Below, piece after piece: positions 5,400-10,098 of a stretch of 10,098 bases of DNA (position 1 is the stretch's first letter; each line of letters starts with the position of its first letter). The stretch is taken from NCBI GenBank assembly GCA_018302725.1, contig JAGVZJ010000007.1, positions 1 to 10,098 of the forward strand, written 5' to 3'. This stretch comes from Candidatus Woesearchaeota archaeon. GTDB lineage: Archaea; Nanobdellota; Nanobdellia; SCGC-AAA011-G17; GW2011-AR20. Below the pieces are notes generated by a model, which did not search any database, was not told the DNA's origin, and worked only from the letters and a program-made list of their open reading frames with translations. Position numbers and translations under genes: made by a program.

Positions 5400-6128
5400 C
5401 TAAATCAGTTCCCCCTCTAAATTTGCCTTAACTCTTCTAAAGACAGTAGGATTCCAACAAGTAGAGCTACCTTCTGTATTTCTCGCAATACCTGTAAGCG
5501 CACTATCGCATACTGCTAATGGCAAATCTCCAGCCTCCTGACTAAAACCATAACTTAATCCAACACCAACAGTATAAATCAATCCACCACAAGGAAGTAC
5601 AGAAACCAGCATATCTAAAAAATTAGTATTATTTCTTGAATAATAATCCCCATAACAAAGTAAATTTGATAAATAGATCTTGTTAAACCTCCCTTCCCTT
5701 ATTCTCCGAGGAGAAAATTTATACATATCCCCTCTCTCCAGTCTAAGTCTATCTACTTTCAATTTCAAGGTTTGAAGTTTAGATAAGGTAAAATATCTGG
5801 ACCTTTGTTCTCGGTAGGTAATGTTACTTCCACAGTGTGGAAGTAAAGTATGAAACCTCTTAAAATCTCCTCTCTTAATCTGAGCTAATCTGCATTTTGC
5901 GTATAAAATTTGAAGTTTACTACTATCTACAGCAGTTACATAATCAGCAAGTTCCAGCATTGCAAAAGCCTGATCTCCACTTCCACATACAGCAAGAACT
6001 CTGTCTCCTTGCTGAATTTGCAGTCCTTCCATTATCGCAGGAATTGACTCATTAGTGGCTTGAAAAGCCAACCCTGCATAAGGGAGTACATACCCAAGTG
6101 CCTTCTCGATAAATATTGGAAATGCCAT
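5400..6128 (-). CDS. SAM-dependent transferase paralogue 1 (BtaA/DUF3419-like)
   Basis: First gene of the tandem set, 242 residues, starting at the ATG at 6128 with a TATA-like box about 27 bases upstream. Like its paralogues it has the A-T-N-E-S helix (24-28), SAM loop V-L-A-V-C-G-S-G-D-Q (44-53), an acidic residue (D68, here in T-A-V-D), R-Y-F-T (111-114), K-I-Y-L-S-N (150-155), G-G-L-I-Y (181-185) and C-W-N-P-T-V-F (224-230). It is the most divergent copy. After the SAM loop it has S-S-K-L-Q instead of C-x-E-x-Q, the middle is more basic, and its N-terminus (1-20) is hydrophobic and could associate with a membrane. Residues 96-103 are encoded by a perfect 23-bp palindrome. Function beyond SAM binding is inferred; it could also be an ordinary class I methyltransferase. 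Confidence 0.6.
   Translation of the reverse strand: MAFPIFIEKALGYVLPYAGLAFQATNESIPAIMEGLQIQQGDRVLAVCGSGDQAFAMLELADYVTAVDSSKLQILYAKCRLAQIKRGDFKRFHTLLPHCGSNITYREQRSRYFTLSKLQTLKLKVDRLRLERGDMYKFSPRRIREGRFNKIYLSNLLCYGDYYSRNNTNFLDMLVSVLPCGGLIYTVGVGLSYGFSQEAGDLPLAVCDSALTGIARNTEGSSTCWNPTVFRRVKANLEGELI
5824..5846. repeat. Perfect 23-bp palindrome (11-bp arms, 1-bp centre)
   Basis: The left arm TTACTTCCACA and right arm TGTGGAAGTAA are exact reverse complements around G5835. It lies inside the coding sequence of paralogue 1. It could be a DNA-binding site or an RNA hairpin of about 9-10 bp in the mRNA. Confidence 0.85.
5944..6040. repeat. 97-bp direct repeat, copy in paralogue 1
   Basis: Partner of 5215-5311, with 96 of 97 bases identical and the one difference silent. 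The flanking coding sequence is clearly diverged on both sides, so the boundary of similarity is abrupt. Confidence 0.9.
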
Positions 6129-6131
6129 AAA

Positions 6132-6174
6132 ACTTCTAAAATTTTGTCCTTTTTAAATATTACTACTTAGAAGT
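6132..6174. promoter_or_regulatory. Inverted repeat flanking the paralogue-operon TATA box
   Basis: ACTTCTAA (6132-6139) and TTAGAAGT (6167-6174) are exact reverse complements placed almost symmetrically around the TATA-like box. The right copy is itself part of a smaller palindrome, TACTTAGAAGTA (6164-6175). Such an arrangement over a core promoter would suit a repressor that blocks TBP. No regulator gene is visible nearby, so the role is inferred. Confidence 0.35.
6149..6160 (-). promoter_or_regulatory. TATA-like box of the SAM-transferase operon
   Basis: On the minus strand, ATATTTAAAAAG is centred about 27 bases before the ATG at 6128, the spacing expected for a leaderless transcript. 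No Shine-Dalgarno-like sequence precedes the ATG. Confidence 0.5.
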
Positions 6175-6185
6175 AATCTAAAAAC

Positions 6186-6194
6186 TAATAAATA
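6186..6194 (+). promoter_or_regulatory. Possible TATA-like box of the DUF2905 gene
   Basis: TAATAAATA is centred about 27 bases before the ATG at 6217. The surroundings are very A-rich, so the exact box is uncertain. Confidence 0.3.
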
Positions 6195-6216
6195 CAAAAA
6201 TAGAATTAAGACTAAC

Positions 6217-6438
6217 ATGACATCTATCCCCCAGACATTAATCACAGCAGGAATAATTCTCTTAGCAATAGGGCTAATATGGCAACTATCTGGAAGTCAT
6301 ATTCCTTTAGGAAAGCTGCCAGGAGATATAGTTATAGACAAAGGCAATTTTAAGTTTTATTTCCCACTAACAACAGCAATAATAATTAGCATAATTTTAA
6401 CTCTAATTTTATTTATCTTCAGATTTTTCTCAAATTAA
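6217..6438 (+). CDS. DUF2905 family small membrane protein
   Basis: A 73-residue protein with two transmembrane helices (about 8-24 and 50-70) joined by the signature I-P-L-G-K-L-P-G-D-I-V-I (29-40) and K-G-N-F-K-F-Y-F-P-L-T-T (42-53). This is the diagnostic pattern of DUF2905, a widespread small membrane protein family of unknown function in bacteria and archaea. Length is normal and the protein looks complete. It is divergent from the SAM-transferase operon (88 bases between starts) and convergent with the large surface-protein gene. The two stop codons overlap on the four-base TTAA at 6435-6438. No role can be inferred from context. Confidence 0.9.
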   Translation: MTSIPQTLITAGIILLAIGLIWQLSGSHIPLGKLPGDIVIDKGNFKFYFPLTTAIIISIILTLILFIFRFFSN

Positions 6439-9400
6439 CAAGTCTTCCCAAAGTCATCTGAGAATAGTAAGAAGTCATCAAAGTCTACCTTTCCGCTATT
6501 ATCTAAATCATAGTTCTCATAATCTGTATCAAATGCATCTGCAAACTCTAAGAAGTCATCCTCGTCAACATCATCATCCCCATTAAAGTCTCCTATTAAA
6601 TCACAGCTTACAGGTTCAGGTGCTATAGCTTCTTGTGCCTCGCATGATAAAGTCTGTTCTACCCACTTTTCTCCACATTCATTATTGCAGGATAGCTCTC
6701 CACAGCCCTCTCCATCTGCATTTAATTCAGTCCATGAGCAGGTAATTTGTCCACAAGTGGATGTTGTAGTTTTGCCTGATGAGCTTCCTGAATTACTGCT
6801 TGAACTTCCTGAATCGCTACTTGCTTCTAGTCCTAAACAGTTATTATCACTATCAACAACGCCAATAGATTCTATAGATTCTCTCCATACTCCATTAATA
6901 CACTGTTCAACACCATAATCACATACATCTTCATCAGTTCCGATTAATCTTGTTAAATCTTCATCTATCTTTCCATCATTATCATTGTCTGTTCCATCAC
7001 AAACTTCTTCAGGAACTCCCAAGAATGACATTAATGATTCAGAAACTTGTTTTTTACTTAATGTAGTTGTAGTTCCCTTTCCAAAGTTGTCTGCAAATAC
7101 AAGGAAGTCATCAAAGTCTACTTTATTATCGTAAGTTAAATCAAACATCCTATTCCAGTTTGCACTTGTTGCATTAGTTTCAAAATGATCTGCAAATACA
7201 AGGAAGTCGTCAAAGTCTACTTTATTATCTCTGCTAAAGTCGCTTGGCTCTACATTCACCTCACTAACAGCATAATAATTAATTCCATCTATTCTATAAA
7301 CATCTACCCCTTCTTTTACAGTAGCAGTACACCTGAATCCTTGTATATTCTTCCCATTACAAGGTATTAACAATTCATCTGGCATTGTACAACCATTGCT
7401 CATCTCACTAATTGAACTGATTGGACTCTTCTTTATACATATCATATTTGATGAAGATGCATCTAACTTCTTCACTAAATATGACTTCCATACACCATCT
7501 GGAGGTACTCCCGAAATCAATAATGAAGAACCCCTTCCAGTCTCATCAACTGGTTTGGATATTAAGTCTAGTACAACATTTCTAAAGTCTAATAAGTTTG
7601 TAGGATCAAATAGATAAGAGAACCATGCTATACTCCTTCCATCCTCTTCCTTCAAAACAACCTGCTTCCTTCCTTCTTGTGGTTGTCTAACAGCATTTCC
7701 TGTAAACTCCTGTCCAGCTATAACTAATTTATAAGCAGCATTAGTAGTTGAATCACTAGGTGTTCCAACAATTGCATCCCTATTATCAACTAATCCATCA
7801 TTGTCTACATCAGAATCAACACAATCTGCATGTCTGTCACTATCAAAATTAGGGAATCCTTCATCTACCTGCCCATTACAGTTATTATCCTTACCATCAC
7901 ATGTTGATTCAGATGACTCATAACCTTCTACTGAAGAATAATTAGGCTCTTCCCACCCATTAGTACCCCTGCATATCTTTTCAACACCATAACATATCCC
8001 ATTTTGATTATCTGCAGGTTTAAATGCCAAGTTGTCGTCTCTTGTACCAGAACAATCATTGTCTATTCCATCACATAATTCCTGCTGACCAGGATTTGTT
8101 GTTCTTAACTCATCATTACAGTCTAATCCAACAGAATCTGCTTTTCCATCTTCCCCGTCTGTTGTAGTTCCGCAGGTTGTATAGCCATCTGCATCTGCAT
8201 CAAAGTCTTCATCTACCTGTCCATCACAATCATTGTCTATTCCATCACACTTCTCTGCAATTGGAGCTACAGCCCCAACACATGTATCTGAGAAGTAGCT
8301 TCCTAGGCAGGCATAATAGCCATAGCTGCATGCTCCTATTCCAGCATATTTCTTGTCTTCTACATCATAGCAGCTTTGTTTTAAGTTTTCCTCTTGATCA
8401 GCTATTCCATTACAGTTGTTATCTGCCCCATCACACATTTCTTGTGCTCCAGGGAATGAAGATTTATCCTGTGGCCTGCAATCTCCATAGTTCACAGCGC
8501 TATACTGCCCTGAAGGGAATGCCGACTGTATGGTTAAGTGAGACTCTCCATAATTATCATCATCTGCATCATAATAGAATGTTTTCAAAAATCCTTCATC
8601 TGCCTGTCCATTGCAGTTATTATCTAAACCATCTGCAACTTCTGTCTGAGGATTTCCTGATGTACATGCTCCCACCCAGTTTCCATTGTTGCATGTTTGT
8701 GTAGCTGAAGCTGTACAAATTCCTGCACCACATGTAATACTTCTTGTCAGTCCTTCATCTGTTTGTCCATCATTATCATCATCTATATTATTACAGATCT
8801 CAACTCCTGAAACAGCGCATACCCCTCCCTCATCTGTCTGACCATCACAATTATCATCTACACTATTACAAACTTCAGTAGCACCTGGTTTCACAGAATT
8901 GCTTCCATCATTGCAATCATTGCTATTGCTTACATAGCCACTTGGAGTACTGCATGCTTGAGTAGGGAAATTAATATCCCCATAACCATCTCCATCATTA
9001 TTTCTATAATATGTTGTTTTAACTCCTTCATCTACTAATAAATCCCCATCATTGTCTATTCCATCACAAACTTCTGGGTTTGGAGTAAATGCAACAAATT
9101 GTGTAAAGTGCTTTGTCCATATTATTAAATCAGATCCAGATGTTGTGAAACAATCGCCTTCTGCAACTAATGTGTTAGGATCTGCTATCTGTGCTGCAGT
9201 ACATTCCTGTATTGGAGTAAATACCTTGTCCCTTACAAATCCAGCTCTCTTTCCTGCCTGTCCTGGAACAAGTATCCTAGTGGCTTTATCAAAGGTTAAT
9301 TTACCACTCTTTAATCCCACCTCTATAACCGCCTCTGGTGTTCCTATAGTCACATTTACTTGTGTAGTTTCCTGTACTGTTGGAGCTATTATCAACCCAT

Positions 9401-10098
9401 TCCAGTTGCTCTCTCCTTTAATCTTAGTTCCTTGCGGTATTTCAACTTTGATGTCTGATCCAGCAGTTGCTGATTTTCTTGTGAAAGTTAAACTTGCATT
9501 TGAAGCTAGCTGTAATTCTTTTGTAGCTTCATTGACTAAACTTTTGACATTCAATGTAACTGATTCTTTTTGATTAACAGTTGCAGGAATTTCAATCTCA
9601 GCAACACTTGCTATGTTTGTATTATCTACAACAACCTCTTCCTCTCCAACATTAACAGCAACTTTGTTAGCTACTGCAACTGCAGGAGGCACTTTCTTCT
9701 TAACTGTTAAAACAAATGATTTTGTAACGCTCTTTCCTGATTTGCTTAATGTGGCAGTTAATGTAACTTGTTTATCTTCTACTGAACCCCTAAACACAGT
9801 TCCATTTAATGCTGTGATATTAACATTGCTTGATACCCATCCTACTGCAACTCCAGGATGTCCTGTTAAGCTTGAAACTAAAACTAAATCTCCCAAAACA
9901 CTTTCTCTTGAAGGATTTCCATTTAACAACAAGGCTTCAGTTAAGGCTAATTTGGCATTATTGACTGCTACTTCATTCAAATCAACTGTGCCTATAACCA
10001 CAAAAGTAAACTGCTCTGTTTTGCTTACCGCACCTTTAGATACAGTAGCTGTTAAAGTAATAGGAGTATCAAAATTAGGCCTCATTACGCTTCCTGCT
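6435..10098 (-). CDS. Large secreted/surface protein: Ig-like, MopE-type and dockerin-like repeats (N-terminus outside window)
   Basis: More than 1,216 residues are visible. The ATG at 10085 is not the start, because the codons upstream (A-G-S-V) keep the frame open to the edge and an Ig-like strand runs through it. Numbering from that Met, the parts are: two Ig-like repeats of the atrophied bacterial Ig type (to 33 and about 35-130, each with L-T-A-T-x-S-K-x near the end); a beta-rich domain (about 140-335) with two Cys (295, 312) and a W-T-K-H-F-T-Q-F end; eight MopE-type motifs C-D-G-x-D-N-D/N-C-x-G-x-x-D-E (338-743) with D-C-N-D/P-G-A linkers; a Ca-binding Asp cluster (757-770); an unassigned beta-rich domain (about 785-945); a dockerin-like EF pair (948-1003); a ninth MopE motif (1027-1043); a Ser/Thr linker (1089-1110); a six-Cys stretch (1111-1148); and a second dockerin-like pair (1164-1213). 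It is probably an exported, calcium-stabilised surface protein, perhaps for adhesion. The signal peptide would be outside the window. Confidence 0.85.
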   Translation of the reverse strand, partial: AGSVMRPNFDTPITLTATVSKGAVSKTEQFTFVVIGTVDLNEVAVNNAKLALTEALLLNGNPSRESVLGDLVLVSSLTGHPGVAVGWVSSNVNITALNGTVFRGSVEDKQVTLTATLSKSGKSVTKSFVLTVKKKVPPAVAVANKVAVNVGEEEVVVDNTNIASVAEIEIPATVNQKESVTLNVKSLVNEATKELQLASNASLTFTRKSATAGSDIKVEIPQGTKIKGESNWNGLIIAPTVQETTQVNVTIGTPEAVIEVGLKSGKLTFDKATRILVPGQAGKRAGFVRDKVFTPIQECTAAQIADPNTLVAEGDCFTTSGSDLIIWTKHFTQFVAFTPNPEVCDGIDNDGDLLVDEGVKTTYYRNNDGDGYGDINFPTQACSTPSGYVSNSNDCNDGSNSVKPGATEVCNSVDDNCDGQTDEGGVCAVSGVEICNNIDDDNDGQTDEGLTRSITCGAGICTASATQTCNNGNWVGACTSGNPQTEVADGLDNNCNGQADEGFLKTFYYDADDDNYGESHLTIQSAFPSGQYSAVNYGDCRPQDKSSFPGAQEMCDGADNNCNGIADQEENLKQSCYDVEDKKYAGIGACSYGYYACLGSYFSDTCVGAVAPIAEKCDGIDNDCDGQVDEDFDADADGYTTCGTTTDGEDGKADSVGLDCNDELRTTNPGQQELCDGIDNDCSGTRDDNLAFKPADNQNGICYGVEKICRGTNGWEEPNYSSVEGYESSESTCDGKDNNCNGQVDEGFPNFDSDRHADCVDSDVDNDGLVDNRDAIVGTPSDSTTNAAYKLVIAGQEFTGNAVRQPQEGRKQVVLKEEDGRSIAWFSYLFDPTNLLDFRNVVLDLISKPVDETGRGSSLLISGVPPDGVWKSYLVKKLDASSSNMICIKKSPISSISEMSNGCTMPDELLIPCNGKNIQGFRCTATVKEGVDVYRIDGINYYAVSEVNVEPSDFSRDNKVDFDDFLVFADHFETNATSANWNRMFDLTYDNKVDFDDFLVFADNFGKGTTTTLSKKQVSESLMSFLGVPEEVCDGTDNDNDGKIDEDLTRLIGTDEDVCDYGVEQCINGVWRESIESIGVVDSDNNCLGLEASSDSGSSSSNSGSSSGKTTTSTCGQITCSWTELNADGEGCGELSCNNECGEKWVEQTLSCEAQEAIAPEPVSCDLIGDFNGDDDVDEDDFLEFADAFDTDYENYDLDNSGKVDFDDFLLFSDDFGKTC
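6447..6596 (-). repeat. C-terminal dockerin-like EF-hand pair
   Basis: It codes for two 12-residue Ca-binding loops, D-F-N-G-D-D-D-V-D-E-D-D and D-L-D-N-S-G-K-V-D-F-D-D, each followed by F-L-x-F-x-D-x-F. The pattern is dockerin type I-like and sits at the extreme C-terminus, where dockerins usually are. Confidence 0.75.
6957..7007 (-). repeat. Isolated ninth MopE-type motif
   Basis: It codes for E-V-C-D-G-T-D-N-D-N-D-G-K-I-D-E-D, separated from the main block by about 280 residues and placed between the two dockerin-like modules. Confidence 0.75.
7077..7244 (-). repeat. Internal dockerin-like EF-hand pair with DNA-level duplication
   Basis: Two loops, both ending N-K-V-D-F-D-D-F-L-V-F-A-D, lie 33 codons apart. 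At the DNA level 7090-7130 and 7189-7229 match over 41 bases with one mismatch (offset 99), indicating a recent duplication or conversion of a single EF-hand unit. Confidence 0.8.
7857..9074 (-). repeat. Main block of eight MopE-type metal-binding motifs
   Basis: Visible-residue positions 338-354, 404-420, 429-445, 482-498, 549-565, 611-627, 669-685 and 727-743 share C-D-G-x-D-N-x-C-x-G-x-x-D-E with variations. The fourth lacks the first Cys (E-V-A-D-G), and the first and third have Gly or Asn in place of the central Cys. The motif corresponds to the putative metal-binding repeat named after MopE. Confidence 0.85.

Noticed and set aside
6435..6438. Shared stop bases of the convergent DUF2905 and surface-protein genes as a special regulatory arrangement
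   Set aside because: TTAA is palindromic and such overlaps are common in compact archaeal genomes.
7857..9074. Regularly recurring ATCATTGTC/CCATCACA-type DNA words resembling a CRISPR array
   Set aside because: The repeats are imperfect, unevenly spaced and in frame; they encode the MopE motifs.
8177..9573. Long plus-strand reading frames (8177-8704 and 9052-9573) opposite the surface protein
   Set aside because: They are complements of Asp/Cys repeat codons, have low-complexity His/Ser/Leu or Pro/Val composition, and lack promoters or recognisable motifs; the minus-strand frame is clearly the coding one.
10083..10085. ATG as the start of the large surface protein
   Set aside because: The frame is open upstream to the window edge and the Ig-like strand pattern continues through this Met, so it is internal.

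Overview
The window is almost certainly from a small-genome archaeon, most likely a DPANN lineage of the Woesearchaeota/Pacearchaeota kind. Three things point there: the archaeal cluster eL18-uL13-uS9-RpoN, a class II tRNA-Ser with an intron in the anticodon loop, and AT-rich TATA-like boxes about 27-30 bases upstream of start codons, as expected for leaderless mRNAs. The lineage within DPANN is inference; the archaeal call is well supported.

Layout, left to right. Positions 1-156 (+) hold the C-terminal end of a membrane protein. Positions 218-1498 (+) encode an unrecognised 426-residue, beta-rich, probably beta-propeller protein with its own promoter. Everything from 1504 to 6128 reads on the minus strand. 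In transcription order it begins with three tandem paralogues of about 240 residues (6128-3977). These have an S-adenosylmethionine-binding fold that I compare to the BtaA/DUF3419 aminocarboxypropyl-transferase group. Next comes the ribosomal/RNA-polymerase operon: eL18, uL13, uS9, RpoN, a 74-residue orphan and a YbaK-type aminoacyl-tRNA deacylase (3925-1840). Then comes tRNA-Ser(GGA) with its own TATA box (1802-1708), followed by a doubtful small cysteine-containing ORF. A DUF2905 membrane protein (6217-6438, +) is divergent from the paralogue operon. It converges, sharing stop-codon bases, on a very large secreted or cell-surface protein (minus strand, 6435 to beyond the right edge).

The surface protein is a mosaic. 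It has Ig-like repeats, a beta-rich domain, nine MopE-type Asp/Cys calcium- or metal-binding motifs, two dockerin-like pairs of EF-hand loops, and a Ser/Thr-rich linker. Its reading frame is open through the right edge, so the first visible methionine is not the true start.

The translation genes form a tight unit with overlaps of 1, 4 and 26 bases and short gaps, so they are probably co-transcribed from the promoter at about 3951-3957. The most unusual region is the paralogue operon. Its three genes are diverged overall but share a nearly identical DNA patch over the SAM-binding loop. The first gene contains a 23-bp perfect palindrome, and its promoter is flanked by an inverted repeat. No CRISPR array, insertion sequence, rRNA or replication origin was seen.
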